Shown here piece by piece: positions 35,114 through 49,282 of a stretch of 64,000 bases of DNA. A program made the position numbers and the translations under genes. This DNA comes from Collybiopsis luxurians FD-317 M1 (Eukaryota > Basidiomycota > Agaricomycetes > Agaricales > Omphalotaceae). The notes under the pieces are model-generated. The model ran no database searches. It was not told the origin of the DNA and was given only the letters and a program-made list of their open reading frames with translations. Location of the stretch: NCBI GenBank assembly GCA_000827265.1, contig KN834820.1, positions 163,024 through 227,023 on the forward strand, read 5' to 3'. Each line of letters opens with the position of its first letter. Position 1 is the first letter of the stretch.

Positions 35114-36362
35114 ATGAGCGAAATCATTCTCCCCAAATCATCCTCTACCGTTTCAGTGAAGGTATTCAATATTACTTCCCCCAATTCCACTGCTCCTGCT
35201 GGACGCTTTATCAGTCCAGTCAAGTCCGGGAAGGAACGGCTGTACATAGCAGTCTATGCCTTTCTCATCGAGCATCCGAACGGACGAAGAATGATGTTCG
35301 ATCTTGGATTGCGGAAAGATCTCAGTGGATACAGCCCGGTCTTGCAGAGATTGCTGAGCGAAGGAAAATTCGACATGAAGGTTGAAGCGGATATTACCGA
35401 GCAGCTCAAGGCAGGAGGTATATCTCTCGAACAAATCGATACGGTCATTTGGAGGTAAGCCGGTGATACATCACCGCTAATGGATGCGATTGGAGCTGCA
35501 TTCTGACCCTCGAGTTCTAAATTACCAGCCACACCCATTTTGATCACATTGGTAAGTTTTCACAGGCCTTTTGCGAGCCAGTTTCGTAACATGACTCACA
35601 GGCGATATGTCATTGTTTCCTCCGACGACAAAGCTGGTCATAGGAAAAGGTTCAGAAAGGAAGGCTTACCCAGAGTTCCCGGATGCGAAGCTTCTCTAGA
35701 GCGATTTTGCGTGAGTGGTGCAGAAAGTTTGTCCACTACTGAATGCATTTTTCTCACTATTGGATACAAAGGGAGAGAAGTCGAGGAAATAGACTTTGAA
35801 AAACCAGACTTAATAATTAGCGGACTCCCAGCAGTTGATTTCTTCGGTGACGGCAGCTTTTATCTGCTGGACACACCAGGGGTAAGCTCACAACTTCAAA
35901 ATGGTTGTAATTTAACAATCTCACTCAAGATGTATGGCATTTTACTATTTCTAGCATTGTCCAGGCCATATCACTGCTCTGGCTCGGGTCAAGGAAGACT
36001 CTTTTCTACTTCTCGGAGGAGATTGTTGCCATCATCCTGGCCAGCTTAGACCTAACATCCATATTCAGAAAAACTTCGCCTACCACGGCGATGTCCCTAC
36101 TGATTTTTCGGAGCCTATTCTAACTATCCCTGAAGGCCCATCCGCATACGCTGACAGATCTACCGCCCTCGCCTCACTAGGAAAAATCCAATTGCTCGAT
36201 GCAAATCCAGATATCTTCCTTGTCACAGCACACGATGCGATCCTGGAGGGAATTATTTCTTTATACCCAGAGCCGTTGAACGATTGGAAGGAACTCGGTT
36301 GGAAATCTAAAGCTATTTGGGCGTTTATGGGAGAGGGTAATAAGGGTTTTGGGTACTGCTAG
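35114..36362 (+). pseudogene. Metallo-beta-lactamase fold hydrolase, copy C (inactivated)
   Basis: It has the five-exon layout of copy D (exon 1 35114-35454, exon 2 35529-35551, exon 3 from 35602, last exon 35955-36362) and near-identical sequence, but with two lesions. First, the codon CAG in copy D (KLLQSDFA) is TAG here at 35697-35699, an in-frame stop in exon 3. Second, the exon-4 acceptor CAG of copy D is CAA here (G to A at 35769), so normal splicing is lost. Zn-motif residues upstream (HTHFDHIGD) and the downstream His/Asp motifs remain readable. Translation would stop at about residue 145. It is the left-hand copy of the duplication. Confidence 0.88.
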
Positions 36363-36827
36363 TCATAGTTCTCAATGTAGGGAGGGACTATTTTTTATAG
36401 CAATCATTCAATGAAATATGACTTGAGACACACGACTGAGAAATGACGCGGAGGTTTCAAAAGAAAGAACGTTATAAGCGCGTGATATGGTCAGAATGAT
36501 TGGGCTTGAGATAGTCAAGCGAGTGAATAGTAATCAAGGGGTTCGTCCCAGCATTTGCGATCCAGAAATCTGCTAGGTGGTAATTCAGTTGAAAATTCGG
36601 TGAAACCCGGATTCGGCGATAGGCTTCCTGCGATACCGTGCTTTGACCGTTTCCTAAAATAGACCGATGACCTCATCACAACGAGAACCAAGAACGACAT
36701 CTGGGTTCAGTTTCTTCACGACTATACTTAATTGGTATGAAAGTTGTTTGTTTTTTTTTGATTCAGTGCTTGATAGATAATTCTTTCGGCGGCACTCAAA
36801 ATTTTCGGTAGAAATCGGACTACTTGT

Positions 36828-37391
36828 GCAGAGATGATGTATTCCTCACGGGATTCTGTTGGTGTATATATGTAAGGAGCCGTGCAGACCAGTGACTGCC
36901 CAGATGAGCAGAGAATGGTTGAGTATCAGAACAGAATAAATGTCGGCGGTGCGGTATTGACAGGAATATGTACACCGTAAATGGATCTATACATATCAGA
37001 TCGAATGGGACAAAATATGCTTGACATTTGGTACAAAGAAAGAATGTAAATTTGCAAGGTACGCGGAATCAACTCACCGCCCGTGAGAAAGGATAAATAC
37101 TTTGCGGGACTGGATTGCCGATTGTGGTGACGACAAACTAAATTTCAGTCCGGAAAATACTTTCAAGACGACAAACAGGAGTCAAGACGTTGAACGTTGA
37201 ACCTGGAGATGGACAAGCGGGGCGGTAAGGCTAGCCCGTCAGATATAAATGGAATTGGCCAGCACCCTCGCACTTCTCCCTTCCATCCACCTCCATATCT
37301 TGATACTTTCCATTTCCATTTCTTTAGGCACGTTCCTTTACATTGAATGGGTGGCCTCCGCTCATGCTCATCTATACACAGATTCATTGAA
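36828..37391. other. Upstream region of GFA1
   Basis: About 560 bp between the end of the duplicated segment and the GFA1 ATG, with no gene. A CT-rich stretch (ccctcgcacttctcccttccatccacctcc, near 37263-37292) lies roughly 100 bp before the start, as often seen in fungal promoters. Confidence 0.5.
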
Positions 37392-39758
<2,367 letters not shown>

Positions 39759-40649
39759 GCGTATAAGATGCGGGTTATGACCCTTTTTGCGTACTGAAAT
39801 TTATTGTATTTTTGATGGAACATCTGTAATCTGTTTGAGAGGGCAGTCATGGACTATCAGTAGAACCCAACAGAGAAAGCTCGGATACAAATACATTAGA
39901 AACATAATTACTTGGTTCCAGTTTGATCCTCCAAAGGCCAAAAGGCAGCTTCAAGCTCAACGACTCTTTAGACATTTTTTTCTGCACACTTCCATCTAGC
40001 TGATTCGGGCTGTCATGGCATATATCCAGCGAGTCTAAGTGCCATTAGATTGCTCTAGAGCTGAAACAAGTTAGTTTTCTTATCCCCTTTTCATTACTTA
40101 ACTCATTGGATTTAGGCTCACACTCAACCTATCCACCTTGGCTATTACCTGCACAAAGCGCGAAAGGCAAAAGGCGAAGCACCCAGTTCAAGAAGATAAT
40201 TTCTCTTTCCCTCCTTTGTCGCCAATGCTCCTTTGTGTTCTTCTTCTCACTGAGTTAGACTTCTCTCGTTTCTGCTGTGACGTTTCAAACCTCCCTACAT
40301 ATGTATTTTGCCTAGCTGTGTAAACTACATCGATATCGCTATTCTATATCTACAAATTACTTTATAATAAATGTACAGCCCCCCGATTTTCGGAACTCGA
40401 GATGCCCCATAGAAACTATGAGCGCCTTATAGTGCTTACGAGTCATTTCTCGTGCACGAGGCCGCATGAGGAGCTAGCCTCTCTTAAGTACTACGAGGCT
40501 ACGCGCATCTCACGAGGCCTCATGTGTCATTGTACCCGCCTACGAGTTCCATGCATTTGCTGAGCTGTCGAGAAGGTCTTGAGAAATTCTGCTTAAACAT
40601 TTCTCAGAAGTGACTCTTCTTGAATCCAATGGGACCACAGGATTGGACC
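39759..40649. other. Intergenic with foldback-like sequence
   Basis: About 890 bp between GFA1 and the right duplication copy. No gene is supported. At 40455-40530 the words cacgaggccgcatgag and cacgaggcctcatgtg repeat and partly pair with each other around gctagcctc, so a hairpin or remnant of a small element is possible. Confidence 0.45.
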
Positions 40650-41338
40650 AAACCTGCACCCACATCTTCCGGAACTCCCCTGAAAGGTTACTGATGCGTG
40701 AATGGCAGTCATCTATACTGTGAGGAATAGAAAACATACGGGATTGGCATTTGTCCTTGAGGAAATGGAATATTAGTTTTGGAAATATCGGAAGCCTTGC
40801 TAGCCACATGTGAACCCGGCTCAAATTCTTCCAGATCTTCCTCGACATCGAAAGCATTATCTATCGGGAGTGGCTCGAAATCTGGCGGGACTCTACCCGT
40901 ATTTATGGCATGATCTGCAGAATGAAATATGTTGAAGAGATACGTGAACCCTCCAAACCCGTTCAGGATTCCAACATCTCCTATACGAACTCCTTCCCGT
41001 TTATACGCTTCCGGTAAGCGGACACCTTGAGCTTTTGGCTTCCATAAAGGATATCCGCGTTTTGCGAGTAAGAGTATGCGAGAATAGAGCTCGGAAGGGG
41101 ATTCATTTATATAGTCATACTTTATTCGGGGGTTTAAGGTGGGAATAGACAAAGTTGGAGGGCTCACAGCTGATGTTGGTGGACCGGGAGAAGGTGCACT
41201 CCGAGATTCAGCGGATGCCATGAAATTGCAGTTATCGAATTGGAGCCTTTGAGCTTGAGGGAAAAATCTACGAAACAGGAGGTCAAGTACGACGCGTTTA
41301 AGTAGAATCAAATCATACGAAGGTGCACTCTCCGCCGT
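40650..41338 (-). pseudogene. Truncated copy of the YHPSDVIN-family gene
   Basis: This segment corresponds to exon 1 and the first ~25 bp of exon 2 of the gene at 32973-34677, starting at ATG 41338. It stops abruptly at the left edge of the duplication (40650), so the central and C-terminal parts, including the YHPSDVIN motif, are missing. Exon 1 itself is open and reads GGFTYLFNIFHSADH, closer to the usual family pattern than the full-length copy, which has a small insertion (GVFTAYLFN). Beyond the break the frame runs into unrelated sequence. Confidence 0.85.
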
Positions 41339-41788
41339 CATAGGAGAAGGGGAGAGGGGGGGGGAGGGTGAGCAAGGAAATTTAAGAATAATGGGACAAA
41401 TTGTACTGGTTCAAGGTTCGTCTGACGTTGCTACAGTCACAGCCCTGTTTCAAACTTTCCATCACTCAATCGATCGTTCGCTTATGAGCAAAATTTGAAG
41501 CGATACAGTATTCCTTTGCGTTGAAGCAAGGACTCACGAAGTCAATCCGTAAATCCAGTAAAGAGATGACATATAGTCAAATTTCCAGTCGTCCGAGTAG
41601 AACTCGATCTTGCGAAATTCTGCTTAGAAATTTAGTCGGAAGGGAACACAGGGTGGACAGGACCTCGATGCCAAAGTGATAACTCACTGTCTTGGTTTCG
41701 GAACGGAAAAATAGTTCGGCACCAATGAATAATCATTCTTGCCGATCTACATCGAAGCTCTCGGCTTGCTCCTTTGATTTCTTCTACC

Positions 41789-43036
41789 ATGAGCGAAATC
41801 ATTCTCCCCAAATCATCCTCTACCGTTTCAGTGAAAGTATTCAATATTACTTCCCCCAATTCCACTGCTCCTGCTGGACGCTTTATCAGTCCAGTCAAGT
41901 CCGGGAAGGAACGGCTGTACATAGCAGTCTATGCCTTTCTCATCGAGCATCCGAACGGACGAAGAATGATGTTCGATCTTGGATTGCGGAAAGATCTCAG
42001 TGGATACAGCCCGGTCTTGCAGAGATTGCTGAGGGAAGGAAAATTTGACATGAAGGTTGAAGCGGATATTACCGAGCAGCTCAAGGCAGGAGGTATATCT
42101 CTCGAACAAGTCGATACGGTCATTTGGAGGTAAGCCGGTGATACATCACCGCTAATGGATGCGATTGGAGCTGCATTCTGACCCTCGAGTTCTAAATTAC
42201 CAGCCACACCCATTTTGATCACATTGGTAAGTTTTCACAGGCCTCTAGCGAGACGTTTCGTAACATGGCTCACAGGCGATACGTCATTGTTTCCTCCGAC
42301 GACAAAGCTGGTCATAGGAAAAGGTTCAGAAAGGAAGGCTTACCCAGAGTTCCCGGATGCGAAGCTTCTCCAGAGCGATTTCGCGTGAGTGGTGCAGAAA
42401 GTTTGTCCACCACTGAATGCATTTTTCTCACTATTGGATACAGAGGGAGAGAAGTCGAGGAAATAGACTTTGAAAAACCAGACTTAATGATTAGCGGACT
42501 CCCAGCAGTTGATTTCTTCGGTGACGGCAGCTTTTATCTGCTGGACACACCAGGGGTAAGCTCACGGCTTGAAAATGGATGTAATTTAACAATCTCACTA
42601 AAGGTGTATGGCATTTTACTATTTCTAGCATTGTCCAGGGCATATCACTGCTCTGGCTCGGGTCAAGGAAGACTCTTTTCTACTTCTCGGAGGAGATTGT
42701 TGCCATCATCCTGGCCAGCTTAGACCCAACGTCCATATTCAGAAAAACTTCGCCTACCACGGCGATGTCCCTACTGATTTTTCGAGGCCTATTCTAACTA
42801 TCCCTGAAGGCCCATCCGCATACGCTGACAGATCTACCGCCCTCGCCTCACTAGGAAAAATCCAATTGCTGGATGCACATCCAGATATCTTCCTTGTTAC
42901 AGCACACGATGCGACCCTAGAGGGAATCATTTCTTTGTACCCAGAGCCGTTGAACGATTGGAAGGAACTCGGTTGGAAATCTAAAGCTATTTGGGCGTTT
43001 ATGGGAGAGGGTAATAAGGGTTTTGGGTACTGCTAG
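41789..43036 (+). CDS. Metallo-beta-lactamase fold hydrolase, paralogue D (AttM/lactonase-like)
   Basis: Exons 41789-42129, 42204-42226, 42276-42384, 42444-42555 and 42629-43036 give 330 residues with no stop or splice defect. The Zn motif is SHTHFDHIGD, followed by HCPGHITALARVKEDSFLLLGGDCCHHPGQLRPN and VTAHDATLEG. One change from the siblings is GDTSLFP where the others have GDMSLFP. It ends YC instead of YH. It is the functional sister of copy C, from which it differs at the nonsense and splice sites. Substrate unknown; lactone hydrolysis is a family-level inference. Confidence 0.88.
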
Positions 43037-43721
43037 TCATAGTTCTCAATGTAGAGAGGGACTATTTTTATAGCAATCATTCAATGAAATATGACTTGAG
43101 CACACACGACTGAGAGATGACGCGGAGGGTTCAAAAGAAAAAACGTTATAAGCGTGTGATGTGGTCAGAATGATTGGGCTTGAGATAGACCTCAAGCGAG
43201 TGAATAGGAACCAAGGGGTTCGTCCCAGCATCTGCGACCCAGAAATCTGCCAGATGGTTCAGTTGAAAATCCGATGAAACACGGATTCGGCGATAGGTTT
43301 CCTGCGATACCGTGCTTTGACCGTTTCCTAAAAGAGACCGATGACCTCATCACAACGAGAACCAAGAACGACATCTGGGTTCAGTTTCTTCACGACTATA
43401 CTTAGTTGGTATCGAAGTTTTTTTTTGATTCAGTGCTTGATAGATAATCCTTTCGGCGGCACTCAAAATTTAATGACATGTATTTTCGGTAGAAATCGGA
43501 CTACTTACATTTTTCCATCTTCCCATCGATCTTCTCCAGCTGACAGATTGTGATTCATAATTCCCTTCATTCAGTCTTTACTTCAGATGAATAAGAAGGC
43601 CATCTACATTTGATCCACACTATACTAAACCCGACCATGTCTGAGCGTATTACTCAGCTTGGTACAAATAAAGCCCAATGCTTCTCCGCTTCTCAATCTT
43701 GTTCCTTTACTCGAGCTCATT

Positions 43722-44945
43722 ATGAACGATATCGCACTCCCGAAATCTGCCGCCACTGTCTCAGTCAAAGTGTTCAATGTTTCTTCACCTACCACAAATA
43801 TTCCTGCTGGACTATTTCTAACTCCAGTCAAGCCTGGAAGGGAGAAGCTATTCGCCGTCGCTTATTCCTTCCTCATTGAGCACCCCAGCGGAAGGAAGGT
43901 CCTGTTCGATCTTGGCCCGATGAAGGATTTCAGCAAACTCCCTCCTGCGATGCAAGGTCTGCTTTCCCAGGCCGGATTCGAGATGAGTGTCGATACGGAT
44001 ATCACGGAACAGCTCAAAAATGGAGGCGTATCTCTGGGCGAGATCGATACGGTGATTTGGAGGTAAGCCGAAAAGGATGGATGTTCGGACCCAAGTTGAT
44101 GGATCCCCTTAGTCACTCGCATTTTGACCATACTGGTGAGTATTTCTCGTAAGCCTTCATACTCAGGATAAGGAGCGATTATTCATAGGCGATATGTCCC
44201 TATTCCCCTCGACGACGAAACTGCTCATAGGCCAAGGAACGGACCGGAGGGCATTCCCAACTGTCCCCGATGCGATGTTGCTTGAGAGCGATTTCGCGTA
44301 TGTCTCTATTAGAAGCTAACCTTTTACTGAGATCAACTTTACTTACTGATATTTCGTATGCGCAGAGGACGAGAAGTTGTAGAAGTAAACTGGGAAAACC
44401 CAGACTTGATCATTGGCGGAGCTCCAGCTATTGACTTCTTCGGCGATGGCAGTTTCTATTTGCTTGATATGCCAGGAGTGAGTTTGTCAAGTCAAGAGAT
44501 AGCTTCGAATATAAAGAACTGACATCATCCCATCATAGCACTGGCCTGGACATCTTACTGGCTTGGCGCGCGTCAAGGAGAACTCCTTTGTCCTCCTTGG
44601 AGGTGACACTTGTCACCATCCCGGCCAACTCCGACCCAACGAGCATCTGCACAAAAACTTTCCCTGTCCAGTCGGTATCCTCACGATCTTTCCAAACCTA
44701 TTCTAAGCATCCCCGAGGGATTCTCCATGTACGCGGATAGGGCCACCGCTCTCACATCTCAGGTCAAACTTCAAACATTCGATGCTCATCCCGATGTTTT
44801 CGTGATCACGGCACACGATATGACTCTGGAGGGAATTATTACCTTGTACCCCGAGTCGGTGGACAACTGGAAGGAACTCGGGTGGAAGCCGAAAGCTGCT
44901 TGGGCGTTCTTGCAGGAAGGAAACAAGGGCTATGGGTATCACTAG
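43722..44945 (+). pseudogene. Metallo-beta-lactamase fold hydrolase, copy E (frameshifted in last exon)
   Basis: Exons 43722-44062, 44113-44135, 44189-44297, 44366-44477 and 44539-44945 follow the family layout, and the Zn motif SHSHFDHTGD and HWPGHLTGLAR / LLGGDTCHHPGQLRPN are intact. In the last exon, tcctcacgatctt near 44679-44690 lacks one base relative to paralogue A (ATCCTCGCTGACTTA), so the frame shifts and stops near 44704. The remaining C-terminus (LSKPILSIPEGFSMYADRATAL to GYH) is readable one frame over. A sequencing error is possible. In sequence it is closer to paralogue A than to B-D. Confidence 0.75.
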
Positions 44946-44989
44946 TCACCATACACAATTGTTGGCGCAAGTAGGCCCAATAAATCAGA

Positions 44990-45135
44990 AAGGGAGACTT
45001 CGACTGACCGTCGTTTTTATTCCGGCCTGCTATGAAAAGCAGATTTACGGTGAGTCCATTCGCCAATAATTGTTATGGAAGATCGGGATAGAACCCATTC
45101 AGTCCATCCAATGTCAGTCCAAATGGCCGCACCCA
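44990..45135 (-). pseudogene. Antisense fragment of the carboxylesterase gene
   Basis: On the minus strand this stretch matches 46890-47010 of the intact esterase gene: TLDGLNGFYPDLP, then LANGLTVNLLFIAGRNKNDG against [13 protein letters not shown] and [21 protein letters not shown] stop interrupts the join. Only this piece was found; it is inverted relative to the parental gene 0.5 kb away. Confidence 0.75.
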
Positions 45136-45667
45136 AAGAAACAGCAGCGCAAGTGAAATTCGTCTCGAATGAGTGTAGGAACAAAGTCGTACTCATAATG
45201 GACCCTGCGCCTGACCCTCCTATAAGACAGTAAGTCAGTGTCAGTAAAACGCTACGCTAGAGCGAAAGGTGGCACGCTCTTTTTCTTGTCCGTCAGCCGA
45301 AAGCTCGCTGCACCAGGTCAAATTGCCATCAGCCAAATATTGAGTATGTAGTCTCTTCACGTCCGTTTCGGCTCCTTGTGGGCCCCAAGCGATGATAAAT
45401 TGACACGAAAGTAGTGGGTAGCTCCCTGAGTCAGTAGATTATCCTATTCAACCGAGTCTCCGAAATGATGCGAAAAGAAACGAGCAGCACACCCGTTTTG
45501 GATATCCCATCGCTCCCCCTTTCTTTTTCTAAACAAAACCGACGGACTTTGCCCCGGCGGAAGCCTCCCTATTTGGGTAATAGTCCAATGATTGTATTCC
45601 AGGGTCCAGTCTGAATGTATAAAGAGGGCATACGAAGGGTTCATTCTAATGCGTGCCACGCTCAAGA
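45136..45667. other. Upstream region of the esterase gene
   Basis: About 530 bp with no supported gene. A minus-strand open frame (45444-45947) runs into the esterase start and has no motif. Confidence 0.45.
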
Positions 45668-47933
45668 ATGTACGTTCTTTACTCCATCTTACCCTTGCTA
45701 CAAGCAATCTTTGTCGCGTCAGCGTCTCCAGAAATATTTCTGGGCCAAACGAAGGTCGTTGGAATTGATGTTCCAACTCTATCTCAGGAATTCTTTGGAG
45801 GTTAGTCATATTCATCACCAGGTTATATATGCCTCTCAGAAATCCATTCTTTTCAGGGATTCCGTATGCCGAAGCTCCAGTAGGAGATTTGAGACTCGCC
45901 CCGCCTGTATTGAAGACTACTCCTGGCACTGATATTTTCAACGCCACGGCTTTCGGAAAAGCGTGCTTTCAGGCCGTACGTATCAACTCGCTGCCAGGCG
46001 AATAAGTCCCTTATGCTGTTTGCTTCAGAACGTCGCAGCTACTCTATTATCGGAGGATTGTTTATCAATCAAGGTATTCCGTCCTTCAAACATTTCCTCT
46101 AGCTCGAAGCTACCTGTGTTCTTCTGGTTCGCGCACTGGCTGGACTCTCAAATTTAATGCTCTCGCTAATATTAGTTGCTAGGACGCACGGCAGCGGCTT
46201 CCGGAAGAGCTCTTCAGCGACGGTGAACGCAAGTGCGATGGTAGCGCAGAGCATAAACAGGGTATGTTGCCTATTGTTTCTCGTATCATGCCGGAACCTC
46301 GGATTAAAAGGATAATCTTTTTCGTTCAGGGAACACCCGTTATTTTTGTGTCAATCAATTATCGCCTTGGGCCGTTAGGTTGGCCACAAGGGGCCGAGGC
46401 CGATGCGAAGGGATTGCTCAATCTTGGGCTGAGGGATCAAATTGCCGGACTTGAATGGGTGCAACACAACATCGAGGCTTTCGGTGGGGACAAGAACAAG
46501 GTCATTCCATTTTTCTCGCTGTAACGGGGCGCTTGAGAGGCTCACTGTCTTGTTCAGGTGACCATAGGAGGCTCAAGCGCAGGGTCAATCATGAGTACGA
46601 CTTTGTTCTTGCACCCATTTGTGACGAACCTCGCTCGCGCTGCTGTGCGTATTTCTTTGATTTCCTCTTCCGTTGAATCTCGAATCTCTCTCCTCTACAG
46701 ATTTTCCAATCGGGCTTTCCTGGCACATATGCATTATTTAATGCAACCGTTGAACAAGATAGCTGGGACTCTTTTCTTTCCGGCGTCGCGTCTTGTCAGA
46801 ATATCACTTCTGACGCTATCAGTTGCTTGCGATCCGCGAACTCTTCTGATATACTTGAAGGTGTAGCCAACGCTACTGCAAATGCTCGAGCATTTGGACC
46901 GACTTTGGATGGACCAAATGGGTTCTATCCCAATCTTCCATCAACGATGTTGGCGAATGGACCCATCGTCAACTTGCCCTTCATAGCAGGCCAGAATAAA
47001 GACGACGGTGAGTCTGGGTCCCCCGCTGTGTGTGGATACCTATTTAACTGAGTTTATTGGCTATAGGAACGCGTTTTGTAGCAGACCCGACTCTCAATTA
47101 CACGCCGACGTTAATTGCTCTCGGGTTACAGCAGGAATTTTCTCCACCTGCGCTCTCTGAAGATGTCGTCAATAGTCTTCTTACTCTCTATCCGAACATT
47201 CCAGCACTAGGCTGTCCTTTTGATACTGGTAATGAAACTTTCGGTCTAGCACCAGGATACAAGGAAGTGGCTGCTCTCGGTGAGTATTTACCCCTGTAAT
47301 TGCCCCGAGGAGTATCAATCGAGAATCATGATATGTCGCGCAGCTACAGATATTCCTTTCACCTCGCAGCGTAGATTTTGGACCCAAGTGGCTGCTAATT
47401 CTAGTGTCAATGCATATGGGTATTATTTTGCGCAAGGAACAAGTTCGACAGCTCCCCAGCTCGGAGGTATGTGCACTGTTGTAGTTGCTGCACTATGTTG
47501 CATAACTTATATTCATTCCCCGACGCCAAGTCGCCCATGGGGACCAGGTTGCATACTCATTCGGAACCCTCAGTTCAATGAACGAAACTGACCCTTCCGC
47601 CTTCTTTCTGAGCGAAGTCATGATAGATTATTTCGTCTCTTTCATCGTTGACCTGAGTCCTAATGATGGACAAGGTGTTTCTCGTGCGTGAATTAAAATC
47701 AGTGTCTATGAATCAGTTATTAAACACTCATCTAGGCCCTGAATGGCCCCAGTACGCGATCAACAACCAGGTGTGTTTCCTTTGGCAATCTTAACGTCGG
47801 CCACTAATTCTTTTTCGGTGCCTTCTAGATGCTTATGCAGCTCAACGGCTCCAATCTCACAACCATTTCAGACGATTTTCGCGCAGAGCAGATTAGCTAC
47901 ATAACCTCCCAGGTAGCCGCATTCCACCAGTAA
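45668..47933 (+). CDS. Secreted type-B carboxylesterase/lipase
   Basis: Multi-exon gene starting at ATG 45668 with a hydrophobic signal peptide, then [34 protein letters not shown] (oxyanion-hole motif; the split Trp codon fixes a TG|GTTCGC donor), [53 protein letters not shown] with the nucleophile Ser, [20 protein letters not shown] (acidic residue) and [12 protein letters not shown] (catalytic His), ending VAAFHQ. The fold is the COesterase family; the secreted enzyme hydrolyses esters or lipids, substrate unknown. The elbow reads GGSSAG where most members have FGESAG; the Ser itself is retained. Exons are joined with consistent phase in the parts checked. Confidence 0.88.
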
Positions 47934-48113
47934 TTACTTGGAACGATTTGCCTCCTCTTACTCTACGGACGAGCCAAATGTTTCGCATTTAGAATACATG
48001 CGTACAAACCTCAGAAAGTTTGCTTTATGGTTGTTGTATCCTGACATTCGTTGCAATATAGTAAATAAAATACACGCTTCATGTCTTAAATTCAAGAGTC
48101 CGGAAAAATCATA

Positions 48114-48813
48114 CTACTGAGCCTCAAATTTCTGGAAGAAACCGTCAGTAGGCTCAGATATGAACAGAGAGACAAAGTCATTACCATCCAAATAATCCAA
48201 TGCGAAGCCGTCTGCCTCCAAAAGATCTTGTTCCTTTACGGCTTGTAAGAAACTTACCAGGGGAGGTCCAGCAGCGTGGTCCTTCATGCCAGCGGCGCCT
48301 AAAATATCAGGAGTAAGGTACGCGAGTTGATTACCGGGACAAGATCATCATACCAGCGTATTCTTCCTGCAGTCAATATTAGGTTAATTTGTCAGATCAT
48401 GAGGTTGATCCACGTACAATTACGACGAAGACGGGTTGGTGTTTGCCTTCTGCATTAACTCGACGTGTTACTCGGTAGGTGAACTTGAAGCATGAAGTGG
48501 AAGCATGAGTTTAGATACCAAGTTACATTTCGGATAAGTACATACAGTTCCCGGCTCTTCATCGGTATTCGCTCGCCTCTGCGCCTCCTTGAGATATTCT
48601 CCCACTTTGGCATCCTAAGTCACGCAGACAGATGGGTCAACGGCTTCACTGAAACAGAGACTACGAAGATTACCTTTCCGGGTTTGGCTTTTATAGTTGC
48701 GACGACCATAAGCCGTCCGGAAGGTGTAGATTCACTATAGGTAAGAGCAAAGAAAGTTCGTCAGTACTTGAAAGAATCACTAGGAAGTGGATGTACGGGG
48801 GTACGATGGACAT
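48114..48813 (-). CDS. Small ABM-like (dimeric alpha-beta barrel) protein
   Basis: Several short exons join to about 120-130 residues: MSIVPP from ATG 48813, then STPSGRLMVVATIKAKPGK, DAKVGEYLKEAQRRANTDEEPGT, FTYRVTRRVNAEGKHQPVFVV, EEYAG and GAAGMKDHAAGPPLVSF to FFQKFEAQ (stop 48114). The beta-strand RLMVVATIKAKPGK followed by a helix and EPGTxTYRV is characteristic of antibiotic-biosynthesis-monooxygenase-like proteins, which act as small oxidases or binding proteins. The role here is unknown. All introns are short GT-AG, and no single exon gives a long open frame, so it is easily missed. Confidence 0.72.
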
Positions 48814-49282
48814 TGTCGCAGTCAGTAACGAGGATGTGAAATGGATCAATGATGTTCCCTATCCTTTTTATACCGTCTAGAGTTGTGGGACCGGTTAACC
48901 TAATCGAGCGTGGCACTTTTCCCGTGCGTATTCCCTCAGGTGGCTTGTGACCTAGCTTCGCAAGCAACCGGTTTCAAAGCTTTAGAATCCGATGTCTGGC
49001 CTGAGATTTTGGAAAATAAGTGGAAAGAGCTTCGAAATGAACCGGGCGCGATGCAATCGCGATGGGTTCCAGATGGATTCCGCCTATCAGATATCAGACG
49101 CTCATCCAAAGTTCCAGCGCTAAAGCAGATATCTTCTTTCTTATATTGCGACCAGCTCATTCCCTATAAGCTAGAACCTTGTGAGCTTTTCTACTTGATC
49201 TGCCTAGCTAGGACTAAGTCAGTATATTTCTTCTCAGAACTCGTTATTACTGCAGTTCAAGTCCGAGCCCCGCTATCAGACC

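Larger units (their letters stand above)
33987..36827. repeat. Segmental duplication, left copy (~2.84 kb)
   Basis: This segment is nearly identical, in direct orientation, to 40650-43506. It carries the 5' exon of the YHPSDVIN gene (minus), the shared upstream region and the whole MBL copy C (plus). Similarity begins within exon 2 of the YHPSDVIN gene and ends at ggactactt near 36827. Differences are scattered substitutions plus small indels. Confidence 0.9.
40650..43506. repeat. Segmental duplication, right copy (~2.86 kb)
   Basis: Direct copy of 33987-36827. It contains the truncated YHPSDVIN exon and the intact MBL copy D. It differs by substitutions and by a short extra stretch (taatgacatgta) near its right end. 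Confidence 0.9.

Noticed and set aside
37163..37387. Minus-strand open frame upstream of GFA1
   Set aside because: Overlaps the CT-rich promoter of GFA1 and has no motif.
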